Shown: piece by piece, positions 41,391-49,545 of the stretch | How the letters are laid out: every line of letters begins with the position of its first letter | Numbering within the stretch: the first letter of the stretch is position 1 | Source of the DNA: Streptomyces blattellae | Lineage (GTDB): Bacteria; Actinomycetota; Actinomycetes; Streptomycetales; Streptomycetaceae | Length of the DNA: 64,000 nucleotides | Assembly: GCF_009709555.1 (NCBI RefSeq) | Contig: NZ_WJBG01000253.1 | Span: 1-64,000 of the forward strand | Direction of reading: 5' to 3' | Program-made: the position numbers and the translations under genes | Notes under the pieces: model-generated | What the model was told of the DNA's origin: nothing | Seen by the model: only the letters and a program-made list of their open reading frames with translations | Databases searched by the model: none

Positions 41391-41430
41391 TCTTTACTCC
41401 AGTGATCCGGTCTTTACTCCAGTGATCCGG
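41391..41430. repeat. perfect 20-bp tandem duplication at a gene end
   Basis: TCTTTACTCCAGTGATCCGG is present twice without a gap. The copy at 41411-41430 contains the stop codon and last codons of the hydrolase gene; the copy at 41391-41410 lies beyond the stop, next to the sigR promoter. Confidence 0.95.
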
Positions 41431-42043
41431 TCCACTTCACGACCGCACCGGTGATGATCGCCACGACTTCCTCCGGCCCGATCTCCGCTCCCTTCGGCAC
41501 GGCGAAGCCATGATCGCCGTATGGCACCTCGACCAGTTCATAGGTGCCCTTCGGGAATTCCCGGGGCTTGCCGAACGGGTCGTTACCGCCCTGCACGACG
41601 AGCGTGGGCACCCCGGCGCCGAGCAGTTCGCCGGCGCGGGACTTCTCGGGCTTGCCGGGCGGGTGCAGCGGGAAGCTGAGGGCGAGGACGGCGGCGGCTC
41701 CCAGCTCCACGGCCGTACGGCAGGCGACGCGGGCCCCGGCGCTGCGCCCGCCCGCGATCACGGGCAGCCCGGCCCCGGCGACCGCGGGCCAGATGCCCCG
41801 CCACCCCACGTCCAGCGTCTTCGGCGCGGGCGCCAGCTTCTTCCCGGCCACCCGCCAGGGCTGCTCCACGAGGGCGACGGTCACACCGTGCCCCGGCAGC
41901 TCGGCGGCGATCGCCCGCAGGTCCCGCGCCTCGATACCGCCGCCCGCGCCATGGCTCACCGCCAGCACAAGCCGTGCCTTCTCCGCCCGGTGCCAGGTGA
42001 TGCGGGCGTCCCCGGCGCCGGTGCTGATGATCTCGGTCGTCAC
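41414..42043 (-). CDS. alpha/beta-hydrolase, dienelactone hydrolase-like
   Basis: About 209 residues from GTG 42043. The alpha/beta-hydrolase core has SHGAGGGIEARDL (oxyanion loop), PVIAGGRSAGARVA (nucleophile Ser), VVQGGNDPFG (Asp) and YGDHGFAVPKG (His). Substrate is unknown. Upstream the frame continues through four more GTG codons at 42058, 42076, 42094 and 42112 in an 18-base repeat array encoding VTTSS units. The innermost start gives the cleanest domain; the outermost would give 232 residues. It follows the SRAP gene directly. Confidence 0.75.
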   Translation of the reverse strand: MTTEIISTGAGDARITWHRAEKARLVLAVSHGAGGGIEARDLRAIAAELPGHGVTVALVEQPWRVAGKKLAPAPKTLDVGWRGIWPAVAGAGLPVIAGGRSAGARVACRTAVELGAAAVLALSFPLHPPGKPEKSRAGELLGAGVPTLVVQGGNDPFGKPREFPKGTYELVEVPYGDHGFAVPKGAEIGPEEVVAIITGAVVKWTGSLE

Positions 42044-42116
42044 GCCAGAAGTCGTCACGCCAGAAGAGGTCGTCACGTTAGAAGAGGTCGTCACGCTAGA
42101 AGAGGTCGTCACGCTA
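42041..42116 (-). repeat. 18-bp repeat array carrying five in-frame GTG codons
   Basis: Units of the type GTGACGACCTCTTCTAGC recur at 18, 18, 18 and 15 base spacing and run into the last codons of the SRAP gene, whose stop TAG (42116-42114) is part of the first unit. Confidence 0.9.
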
Positions 42117-42929
42117 GAAGAGTGTGCCCTCTTCGGGTCCTTCCAGCTCCTTCAGCAGCTCCGGCCCGTTGTTGCGGACGTTGCTGACCGCGGTGGTGAC
42201 GGGATAGGCGCGCATCAGTCCGGCGGGCGGTGGGGTGAGCAGTTCGCGCAGGTCGTCGGGGTCCGTGCGGTCCGGGTCGAGCCAGGTGTCCCAGCGGTCG
42301 GGCGTCAGCATCAGCGGCATCCGGGGGTGGATGTCGGCCAGCGCGTACGGCCCGTCGGCGGGGGCCACGGCCAGCGGGGTCGACTCCGCCTCCGTCGTGA
42401 TCACCGAGCAGGTCACCCACCAGGCCTGCGGATGCTCGTCGGGCAGCGTCCTGTCCCGCCAGAACTCGTACAGCCCGGCCATGGCGAAGACGGACCCGTC
42501 GGCGGGGAGCACGAAGTAGGGCTGCTTGCGCGGCCGCTTCTTCTTCCCCTCCTGCTCCAGGTCCCGCTCCTGCTTGCCGGTGACCCACTCGTAGTAGCCG
42601 TCGGCGGGCAGGATGCACCGCCGGGCGGCGAAGGCACGGCGGTACGACGGCTTCTCGTGCACCGTCTCCGCGCGCGCGTTGATCATCCGGGCGCCGCCCT
42701 CGGGAGTCTTCGACCAGGACGGGACGAGCCCCCACTTGAGCTTGCGCAGCTGCCGAACCGGTCGCTTGTCGTCGGCGTCTTTCAGAGGACGGTCCAGGAC
42801 CGCGTAGACCTCTTTGGTCGGGGCCACGTTGTAGTCGGGCTCCAGGGTCTCCTCGGCCTCCCACTTCTCGATTTCAAAGATTCCTGCGAGATCCTCGGGC
42901 CTACGACTCGATGCATACCGTCCGCACAT
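42114..42929 (-). CDS. SRAP domain protein (HMCES/YedK family)
   Basis: Forms a covalent cross-link to abasic sites in single-stranded DNA, shielding them from breakage. ATG 42929 places the catalytic Cys at position 2 (MCGRYASS) as the mechanism needs; the longer ATG 42938 would not. Other active-site parts are YNVAPT, INARAET, LPADGYYEW (Glu) and IHPRMP (His). 271 residues is usual for the family. It is not linked to SOS genes here. CAGTGT lies 7 bases upstream of the ATG. Confidence 0.93.
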   Translation of the reverse strand: MCGRYASSRRPEDLAGIFEIEKWEAEETLEPDYNVAPTKEVYAVLDRPLKDADDKRPVRQLRKLKWGLVPSWSKTPEGGARMINARAETVHEKPSYRRAFAARRCILPADGYYEWVTGKQERDLEQEGKKKRPRKQPYFVLPADGSVFAMAGLYEFWRDRTLPDEHPQAWWVTCSVITTEAESTPLAVAPADGPYALADIHPRMPLMLTPDRWDTWLDPDRTDPDDLRELLTPPPAGLMRAYPVTTAVSNVRNNGPELLKELEGPEEGTLF

Positions 42930-42979
42930 ACGTGCCACACTGCCAGACTCCGTTGGAACAGAGGGAGCACCCCGGACAC

Positions 42980-43693
42980 ATGGACAGCAGCACAGCGACG
43001 TCTCTGTGGGACGAGCTCGTCGGCACCCAGACCGATCCGGACATGTGGGTGGTGACCGCGACCCTCGTCGCCGCGGTCGCGGTGGTCGTCCCGCAGGGCC
43101 TGTGGCGCATCGCCCGCAACGCCATCACCATCGCCCACGAAGGCGGCCACGGCCTGGTCGCGCTGCTCACCGGCCGGCAGCTCACCGGCATACGCCTGCA
43201 CTCGGACACCAGCGGCCTCACGGTCAGCCGGGGCAAGCCGTACGGCCTCGGCATGATCCTCACCGCGGCCTCCGGCTACACCGCTCCCCCGCTCCTCGGC
43301 CTCGGCGGCGCCGCCCTGCTCGGCGCCGGCCGCATCACTCTGCTGCTGTGGCTGGCCACGGCCCTGCTGCTGGCGATGCTGGTGATGATCCGCAACGCCT
43401 ACGGCGCCCTGACGGTCGTCCTCACCGGCAGCACCTTCGTGGCCGTCTCCTGGCTGGCCGGCCCGCAGGTCCAGGCGGCCTTCGCCTACGCCGTCGTCTG
43501 GTTCCTGCTGCTCGGCGGCGTACGCCCGGCGTTCGAGCTGCAGGCGAAGAGGAGCCGGGGCGGGGCGGGAGACTCGGACGCGGACCAGCTGTCGCGGCTG
43601 ACGCAGGTACCGGCGGGGCTGTGGCTGTTCCTGTTCCACGCGGTGTCGCTGTGCTCCTTGATAGGTGGCGGCCGCTGGCTACTGGCTGTGTGA
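42980..43693 (+). CDS. M50-family membrane metallopeptidase-like protein
   Basis: This 237-residue integral membrane protein carries the HExxH zinc motif in ITIAHEGGHGLVALL within a hydrophobic setting, then about five more helices. Actinobacterial M50 B-type members of this size are predicted site-2-protease-like enzymes, but the second zinc-ligand motif of classical S2P is not evident, so activity is uncertain. ATG 42980 follows GAGGGAG. It is divergent from the SRAP gene. Confidence 0.8.
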   Translation: MDSSTATSLWDELVGTQTDPDMWVVTATLVAAVAVVVPQGLWRIARNAITIAHEGGHGLVALLTGRQLTGIRLHSDTSGLTVSRGKPYGLGMILTAASGYTAPPLLGLGGAALLGAGRITLLLWLATALLLAMLVMIRNAYGALTVVLTGSTFVAVSWLAGPQVQAAFAYAVVWFLLLGGVRPAFELQAKRSRGGAGDSDADQLSRLTQVPAGLWLFLFHAVSLCSLIGGGRWLLAV

Positions 43694-43708
43694 CCGGCCG
43701 ACCCGGTT

Positions 43709-43748
43709 GCGCGGGGCTGTGTCGGTGTGCGGCTCCGCCGGGTGGGCG
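43709..43748 (-). repeat. interspersed intergenic repeat, copy 2
   Basis: Reverse complement of the element at 16935-16979 with few changes (GCGCGGGGCTG, then GTGCGGCTCCGCCG and GTGGGCG). It lies after the M50 gene. Confidence 0.65.
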
Positions 43749-43804
43749 GGACCGGCCACAACGGCGCCGCACCCGAAAGACGACCGACCACTAAAGTGGG
43801 CGGC

Positions 43805-45130
43805 ATGACCGGTAACCCCGCAGACACCGCCCTCTGGCCCGCCCCCCACGCGAGCGGAGCCGTCGACGCGACGGTCCATGTGCCCGGGTCGAAGTCGGTC
43901 ACCAACCGCGCCCTCGTACTCGCCGCCCTCGCCTCCGAGCCCGGCTGGCTGCGCCGCCCGCTGCGCTCCCGCGACACCCTGCTGATGGCCGACGCGCTAC
44001 GGGCGATGGGCGTCGGCATCGAGGAGGGCGTGGGCCCCAACGGCACAGGCGAGACCTGGCGCGTCCTGCCCGCGGGGCTCCGCGGCCCCGCCACGGTGGA
44101 CGTCGGCAACGCCGGCACGGTGATGCGCTTCCTGCCGCCGGTCGCCGCCCTCGCCGACGGCCCCGTCCGCTTCGACGGCGACCCCAGGTCGTACGAGCGT
44201 CCCCTCAGCGGTGTGATCGACGCCCTGCGCGTCCTCGGCGCGCGGATCGACGACGACGGCCGCGGCGCGCTGCCGCTGACCGTGCACGGCGGCGGGGCGC
44301 TGGACGGCGGCCCGGTGGAGATCGACGCGTCCACGTCGTCCCAGTTCGTGAGCGCGCTGCTGCTCTCCGGCCCGCGCTTCAACCAGGGCGTGGAGGTCCG
44401 CCACATCGGCGCGACACTGCCGTCACTGCCCCACATCCGGATGACCGTCGGCATGCTGCGCCGTGTCGGCGCCCAGGTGGACACCCCGGAGTCGGGCGGC
44501 GAGCCGAACGTCTGGCGGGTCACGCCGGGTGCGCTGCTCGGCCGGGACCTGACGGTGGAGCCGGATCTGTCCAACGCCCAGCCGTTCCTGGCGGCGGCGC
44601 TGGTGACCGGCGGCAAGGTGCTCGTCCCGGACTGGCCGGCCCGGACCACCCAACCCGGTGACCGGCTGCGGGAGATCTTCACCGAGATGGGCGGCTCCTG
44701 CCAACTGACGGAGTACGGACTGGAGTTCACCGGATCGGGCGGAATCCACGGCATCGATGTCGACCTGGGCGACGTAGGCGAACTCACCCCCGGCATCGCG
44801 GCCGTGGCCGCCCTCGCCGACTCCCCCTCCACGCTGCGCGGTGTGGCGCATCTGCGGCTGCACGAGACGGACCGGCTGGCCGCGCTGACCAAGGAGATCA
44901 ACGAACTGGGCGGTGATGTGACGGAGACCGCCGACGGGCTGCACATCCGCCCGCGCGCGCTGCACGGCGGGATCTTCCACACGTACGAGGACCACCGCAT
45001 GGCCACCGCCGGCGCGGTCATCGGCCTCGCGGTGCAGGGCGTGCAGATCGAGAACGTGGCGACGACGGCGAAGACGCTGCCGGACTTCCCCGACCTGTGG
45101 ACCGGGATGCTCGGGAGCGGCGGGGCGTAG
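43805..45130 (+). CDS. aroA: 3-phosphoshikimate 1-carboxyvinyltransferase (EPSP synthase)
   Basis: Transfers enolpyruvyl from PEP to shikimate-3-phosphate in aromatic amino acid synthesis. Motifs: VPGSKSVTNRALVLAAL near residue 25, DVGNAGTVMRFLPP, STSSQFVSALLL and LRLHETDRLAAL. 441 residues is normal. TAAAGT 7 bases before ATG 43805 points to a leaderless transcript. The rsgA gene follows by 12 bases and is likely co-transcribed, a common actinobacterial pairing. Confidence 0.95.
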   Translation: MTGNPADTALWPAPHASGAVDATVHVPGSKSVTNRALVLAALASEPGWLRRPLRSRDTLLMADALRAMGVGIEEGVGPNGTGETWRVLPAGLRGPATVDVGNAGTVMRFLPPVAALADGPVRFDGDPRSYERPLSGVIDALRVLGARIDDDGRGALPLTVHGGGALDGGPVEIDASTSSQFVSALLLSGPRFNQGVEVRHIGATLPSLPHIRMTVGMLRRVGAQVDTPESGGEPNVWRVTPGALLGRDLTVEPDLSNAQPFLAAALVTGGKVLVPDWPARTTQPGDRLREIFTEMGGSCQLTEYGLEFTGSGGIHGIDVDLGDVGELTPGIAAVAALADSPSTLRGVAHLRLHETDRLAALTKEINELGGDVTETADGLHIRPRALHGGIFHTYEDHRMATAGAVIGLAVQGVQIENVATTAKTLPDFPDLWTGMLGSGGA

Positions 45131-45142
45131 GGGACTCACGCC

Positions 45143-46150
45143 ATGCGCCGCTACGGCAAGCACACCGACGAGGACGACATCCGCACGCGCCCGAACCGCA
45201 AGGGCAACCGGCCGCGGACGAACATCCGCCCCAAGCACGAGGACGCGGCCGAGGGAATGGTCCTCACCGTCGACCGCGGCCGTCTGACGTGCCTCGTCGA
45301 CGACCGGGTCGTCCTGGCGATGAAGGCCCGCGAACTGGGCCGCAAGGCGGCGGTGGTCGGCGACCTGGTGCACCTCGTCGGCGACCTCTCCGGCAAGAAG
45401 GACACCCTCGCCCGCATCGTCCGTATCTCCGACCGCACCTCGGTGCTGCGCCGCACCGCGGACGACGACGACCCGTACGAGCGCGTGGTCGTCGCCAACG
45501 CCGACCAACTCGCCATCGTCACCGCGCTCGCCGACCCCGAACCGCGTCCCCGCCTGATCGACCGCTGTCTGGTGGCGGCGTTCGACGGCGGCCTGGAACC
45601 GCTGCTGGTGCTCACCAAGTCGGACCTCGCCCCGTCCGACAAGCTCCTGGAACTGTACGGCGCCCTGGACATCCCGTATGTCGTCACCAGCCGCGAGGAA
45701 CTGGAGAGCGGCGACGCGGCGGACCGGGTGCACGAGCAACTCGACGGCAAGATCACGGCGTTCGTGGGCCACTCCGGCGTCGGCAAGACCACGCTGGTCA
45801 ACGCGCTGGTGCCGGAGGACCGCAGGCGCAGCACCGGACATGTGAACGCGGTGACCGGGCGCGGCCGGCACACCACGACCTCGGCACTCGCGCTGCCGTT
45901 GCTCGACGGCGGCTGGGTCATCGACACCCCGGGCGTACGGTCCTTCGGCCTGGCCCACATCGATCCGTCCCGTGTGATCCACGCGTTCCCCGACCTCGAA
46001 CCCGGCACGGAGGGCTGCCCGCGCGCGTGCAGCCACGACGAGCCGGACTGTGCGCTGGACGACTGGGTGGCTCAGGGACATGCTGATCAGACACGGCTGT
46101 ATTCCCTGCGCCGGCTACTGGCGACGCGGGAACGCAAGGAGGGCGACTGA
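45143..46150 (+). CDS. rsgA: ribosome small subunit-dependent GTPase A
   Basis: Circularly permuted GTPase that assists 30S maturation. Order of motifs is LLVLTKSDL (G4), then GHSGVGKTTLVNALV (G1) and DTPGVRSFGL (G3), and the C-terminal zinc-binding segment CPRACSHDEPDCA. An N-terminal OB-fold precedes. The 335 residues start with a basic RRYGKHTDEDDIRTRPNRKGNRPR tail typical of actinobacteria. It lies 12 bases behind aroA. Confidence 0.93.
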   Translation: MRRYGKHTDEDDIRTRPNRKGNRPRTNIRPKHEDAAEGMVLTVDRGRLTCLVDDRVVLAMKARELGRKAAVVGDLVHLVGDLSGKKDTLARIVRISDRTSVLRRTADDDDPYERVVVANADQLAIVTALADPEPRPRLIDRCLVAAFDGGLEPLLVLTKSDLAPSDKLLELYGALDIPYVVTSREELESGDAADRVHEQLDGKITAFVGHSGVGKTTLVNALVPEDRRRSTGHVNAVTGRGRHTTTSALALPLLDGGWVIDTPGVRSFGLAHIDPSRVIHAFPDLEPGTEGCPRACSHDEPDCALDDWVAQGHADQTRLYSLRRLLATRERKEGD

Positions 46151-46251
46151 CGCCGTGTTCTTCGGCGTTGTTCGCCTGTGACCTCCGCGTTGTTTGTCTG
46201 CGCACACGCCCGGTAAGTGCATAATCGCACCGAGCCGGATCCAAGACTGAC

Positions 46252-46286
46252 CAAGCATGACGAAGCATGAACAAGCATGACGAAGC
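46252..46286 (+). repeat. 15-bp direct repeat upstream of the SMR gene
   Basis: CAAGCATGACGAAGC at 46252-46266 and 46272-46286, start-to-start 20 bases, in the leader of the SMR transporter. Could be an operator for the neighbouring TetR regulator. Confidence 0.7.
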
Positions 46287-46320
46287 GGTCACGGAACGCG
46301 GACTTACGGGAGGACAGCAC

Positions 46321-46644
46321 ATGGCGTGGCTGCTGGTCATCGTCGCCGGGTTGCTCGAAACCGGCTTCGCCGTCTGCCTGAAGCTGTCGCACGGCTTCAC
46401 CAGGCTGTGGCCGACCATCGCGTTCTGCATCTTCGCACTGGGCAGCTTCGGCCTCCTGACCCTGTCCCTGAGGAAGCTCGACGTGGGCCCGGCCTACGCG
46501 GTGTGGACGGGCATCGGCGCGGCGGGCACCGCCGTCTACGGCATGATCTTCCTCGGCGACGTCGTGTCGACGCTGAAACTCGTCTCGATCAGCCTGGTGA
46601 TCGTGGGCGTCATCGGGCTCCAGCTGTCGGGCTCGGCGCGCTGA
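46321..46644 (+). CDS. small multidrug resistance (SMR) family transporter, SugE/Gdx-type
   Basis: This 107-residue four-helix exporter starts AWLLVIVAGLLETGFAVCLKLSHGFTR with the essential Glu in helix 1. GPAYAVWTGIGAAGTAVYGMIFLGD is the SMR helix 3 signature. The sequence type with CLKLSHGFTRLWPT resembles SugE/Gdx guanidinium exporters. ATG 46321 follows GGGAGGACAGC. A TetR gene is convergent downstream. I did not find a clear guanidine riboswitch in the leader. Confidence 0.88.
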   Translation: MAWLLVIVAGLLETGFAVCLKLSHGFTRLWPTIAFCIFALGSFGLLTLSLRKLDVGPAYAVWTGIGAAGTAVYGMIFLGDVVSTLKLVSISLVIVGVIGLQLSGSAR

Positions 46645-46721
46645 GCGCGTGTGTACAGACCCCCGTCCGGATCAGGCCCCTCGGGCCCGGGTGCGGGTTT
46701 GTGCAACGCGCTGACGCCGGT

Positions 46722-47330
46722 TCAGGCCAACTGCCGGTGCAGCGCGCCCCGTACGAGATCCGCGACGCCTCCCTCGCCCGGCGGGGCCGCCACGCAGGAC
46801 AGCGCCAGCCGGACGACCAGCTCGCAGGAGCGGGCCAGGTCGGCGGCGTCCGACTTGCGGGTGCCGGGTCCGGACAGCACCGCCACCGCACGGTCACGGA
46901 CTAGGGCCACCAAGTCGCCGGGGGAGGGCAGCGGCCCGTCCGCCCGCCGCTGCGCCGGCACCGCCGAGGAGGACGGCACGGCCGAGAGCGTCGGCGAGGG
47001 CAGCCACTCGTTCCAGCAGCCGGTGAGCATGGCCCGTACGAGCGCGTTCTCCCGGGCCGCCGACGCGGTCCACTCGGCGGTGGCGGTGAGCCGCTCGCGG
47101 GCGTCGTGGTCGGCGGCGAGGGCCCGCTCGACGCCTGCGAGATAGGCGTCGGCCTCTCTGCGTACGAGGGCCCTGGCGAGCCCCTCCTTGCTCCCGAACT
47201 CGTTGTACAGCGTCTGCCGGGACACCCCGGCCGCCGCGGCCACATCCACCATCCGCACGGCGGCCCACGGCCGCCGCGACAGCGCCGTGTAAGCGGCGTC
47301 CAGCAGGGATTCCCGCGCTGCAGGCATCAT
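46722..47330 (-). CDS. TetR-family transcriptional regulator
   Basis: This 202-residue protein has a TetR HTH in VRMVDVAAAAGVSRQTLYNEFGSKEGLARALV and an alanine-rich ligand domain. ATG 47330 follows GGGAGGCG. It is convergent to the SMR pump gene and divergent from hisN; control of the pump is plausible but no shared operator can be shown. Confidence 0.87.
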   Translation of the reverse strand: MMPAARESLLDAAYTALSRRPWAAVRMVDVAAAAGVSRQTLYNEFGSKEGLARALVRREADAYLAGVERALAADHDARERLTATAEWTASAARENALVRAMLTGCWNEWLPSPTLSAVPSSSAVPAQRRADGPLPSPGDLVALVRDRAVAVLSGPGTRKSDAADLARSCELVVRLALSCVAAPPGEGGVADLVRGALHRQLA

Positions 47331-47518
47331 CGCCTCCCGAGCCCGACCGACTCTGCGCCCAGGTTTGACGCGCCCGGCGGCACTGTCAAGGGTTCGCGAG
47401 GGCACAAGGGGGCGCGCGACGTCCCGCCGGAGGCCGCTGGGGGGAGCGAGCCCCGTGCACACGGTTCCCCCACATCTCGCTGTAGCCCGCCCGCGACCAC
47501 GAAAGATACGGTTCACGC

Positions 47519-48319
47519 ATGGCCGACTACCTCGACGACCTCCGCTTCGCCCACGTCCTCGCGGACGCCGCCGACGCGACGACAATGGCCCGCTTCAAGG
47601 CTCTCGACCTGAAGGTGGAGACGAAGCCGGACATGACTCCGGTGAGCGAAGCGGACAAGGCCACCGAGGAACTCATCCGCGGCCAACTGCAACGCGCCCG
47701 CCCCCGGGACGCGGTCCTCGGCGAGGAGTACGGCATCGAGGGCACCGGCCCCCGGCGCTGGGTCGTCGACCCGATCGACGGCACCAAGAACTACGTACGC
47801 GGCGTCCCCGTCTGGGCGACGCTGATCTCCCTGATGGAGGCGGGCGACGGGGGCTACCAGCCCGTCGTCGGCGTCGTCTCCGCTCCCGCGCTGGGCCGCC
47901 GCTGGTGGGCCGCGAAGGGGCACGGGGCGTTCACCGGCCGCAGCCTCTCCTCGGCCTCCCGGCTGCATGTCTCCCGCGTCTCGAAACTGTCCGACGCCTC
48001 GTTCGCGTACTCCTCACTCAGCGGCTGGGAGGAGCAGGGGCGGCTGAACGGCTTCCTGGACCTCACCCGCGAGGTGTGGCGCACGCGCGCGTACGGCGAC
48101 TTCTGGCCGTACATGCTGGTCGCCGAGGGCGCCGTCGACATCTGCGCCGAGCCCGAGCTGTCCTTGTGGGACATGGCCGCGAACGCGATCGTCGTGACGG
48201 AGGCGGGCGGCGCCTTCACCGGCCTCGACGGCCGCCCGGGCCCGCACAGCGGAAACGCCGCCGCGTCGAACGGTCTGCTGCACGACGAGCTGCTGGGGTA
48301 CCTCAACCAGCGCCGCTGA
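47519..48319 (+). CDS. hisN: histidinol-phosphatase (inositol monophosphatase family)
   Basis: This 266-residue IMPase-fold phosphatase has GEEYG, VDPIDGTKNYVRGVPVWATLI (metal site) and SLWDMAANAIVVTEAGG. The S. coelicolor orthologue at this locus is the histidinol-phosphate phosphatase HisN, which replaces the HAD or PHP enzymes used elsewhere. TACGGT lies 6 bases before the ATG, so the message is probably leaderless. Confidence 0.9.
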   Translation: MADYLDDLRFAHVLADAADATTMARFKALDLKVETKPDMTPVSEADKATEELIRGQLQRARPRDAVLGEEYGIEGTGPRRWVVDPIDGTKNYVRGVPVWATLISLMEAGDGGYQPVVGVVSAPALGRRWWAAKGHGAFTGRSLSSASRLHVSRVSKLSDASFAYSSLSGWEEQGRLNGFLDLTREVWRTRAYGDFWPYMLVAEGAVDICAEPELSLWDMAANAIVVTEAGGAFTGLDGRPGPHSGNAAASNGLLHDELLGYLNQRR

Positions 48320-48436
48320 CCGACACGCGCCCTCTTGTTGACCGCGCCTTTGCCTGCCACCCTGAGAGTCCCGCACCTTGTGAATTTGTGAAACGATGAA
48401 CAAACGGCGGGGACACCACAGGAGGTGGCTGCATCC

Positions 48437-48829
48437 ATGCTCGTCCGCGACGCCATGAGCACGGTGGTCCTCACCATCGGCCCGACCCACACCCTTCGCC
48501 AGGCCGCCGCGCTGATGTCCACCCGCCGGGTGGGCGCAGCCGTCGTCCTCGACCCGGACGCCGGCGGCATCGGCATCCTCACCGAACGCGACATCCTGAT
48601 CTCCGTCGGCCTGGGCCAGGACCCGGACACGGAGTGCGCGCACGCGCACACCACCACCGAGGTCGTGTTCGCGGCCCCGTCCTGGACCCTGGAGGAGGCC
48701 GCGCACGCCATGGCGCACGGCGGTTTCCGGCACCTGATCGTGCTCGACCACGACGAGCCCGTCGGCATCGTCTCGGTCCGCGACATCATCCGCTGCTGGG
48801 CTCCACTGCGGCAGCGGGTGCCGGCCTGA
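48437..48829 (+). CDS. CBS-domain pair protein
   Basis: This 130-residue protein is a tandem CBS module (LVRDAMSTVVLTIGPTHTLRQAAALM and TEVVFAAPSWTLEEAAHAMAHGGFRHLIVLD), with GILTERDIL and GIVSVRDII closing each repeat. Such Bateman modules bind adenine nucleotides; the partner is unknown. ATG 48437 has GGAGGTGG upstream at the right distance; GTG 48425 is part of that sequence and less likely. Confidence 0.87.
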   Translation: MLVRDAMSTVVLTIGPTHTLRQAAALMSTRRVGAAVVLDPDAGGIGILTERDILISVGLGQDPDTECAHAHTTTEVVFAAPSWTLEEAAHAMAHGGFRHLIVLDHDEPVGIVSVRDIIRCWAPLRQRVPA

Positions 48830-48910
48830 GCGCACGCGCACGGGCCGGATCCCCTGCCTGAAGGAGATCCGGCCCTCGTCACCCCAGCCAAACCCAGCCT
48901 CGATCCTGCA

Positions 48911-48925
48911 TTGGATTTAATCCAA
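48911..48925. promoter_or_regulatory. Fur/PerR-type palindromic operator
   Basis: TTGGATTTAATCCAA is a perfect 7-1-7 inverted repeat, AT-rich in a G+C-rich region, 66 bases before the Fur-family gene; autoregulation is likely. Confidence 0.7.
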
Positions 48926-48990
48926 ATCAATCAAAGCTCTAAAGCCACACCCATTCAGGACCTGGTCCGCTTGCTGTTAAAGTGGTCCGC

Positions 48991-49407
48991 ATGAGCGACC
49001 TTCTGGAGCGACTGCGCGGACGCGGATGGCGGATGACCGCGCAGCGGCGCGTCGTGGCCGAGGTCCTCGACGGCGAACACGTCCACCTGACGGCCGACGA
49101 GGTCCACGCGCAGGCCGTGACCAAGCTGCCCGAGATCTCCCGGGCGACCGTCTACAACACCCTGGGCGAGCTGGTCTCCCTCGGCGAGGTGCTTGAGGTC
49201 GCCACCGACAAGCGCGCCAAGCGGTACGACCCGAACGCCCACCGGCCGCACCACCACCTGGTCTGCGCCCAGTGCGGCGCCATCCGGGACGTCCACCCCA
49301 CCGGCAACCCGCTGGCCGACCTCCCCGACACGGAGCGCTTCGGCTTCACGGTCTCCGACGTCGAGGTGACCTACCGCGGCGTGTGCCCGAACTGCGCATC
49401 GGCATAG
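48991..49407 (+). CDS. Fur-family metalloregulator (PerR/CatR-like)
   Basis: This 138-residue Fur-type repressor has the winged helix GWRMTAQRRVVAEVL and LPEISRATVYNTLGELV, then the dimer domain with HRPHHHLVCAQCGAIRDV and CPNCASA, two CxxC pairs for structural zinc. The metal sensed cannot be fixed from sequence; the PerR/FurA branch is favoured by the operator type. TAAAGT lies 7 bases before the ATG (leaderless). No catalase gene is adjacent. Confidence 0.88.
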   Translation: MSDLLERLRGRGWRMTAQRRVVAEVLDGEHVHLTADEVHAQAVTKLPEISRATVYNTLGELVSLGEVLEVATDKRAKRYDPNAHRPHHHLVCAQCGAIRDVHPTGNPLADLPDTERFGFTVSDVEVTYRGVCPNCASA

Positions 49408-49427
49408 GCACCACGCAGGACTGCGAG

Positions 49428-49456
49428 CCCCGGCACTGATCCAGTGCCGGGGTTTT
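49428..49456 (+). terminator. terminator after the Fur-family gene
   Basis: CCCCGGCACTG (49428-49438) pairs perfectly with CAGTGCCGGGG (49442-49452), 3-base loop, followed by TTTT. Confidence 0.92.
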
Positions 49457-49545
49457 GTGCTGCGTACGCCCCTTCCAGTATCTGACGGTCCGTCATATCG
49501 TCTGCGGCACCCACCAGTCCGTTCCGCACTCCGCGAGGAGACACC

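Noticed and set aside
46151..46320. Guanidine riboswitch upstream of the SMR transporter
   Set aside because: No ykkC, mini-ykkC or ykkC-III core motifs could be recognised; only a 15-base direct repeat is present.
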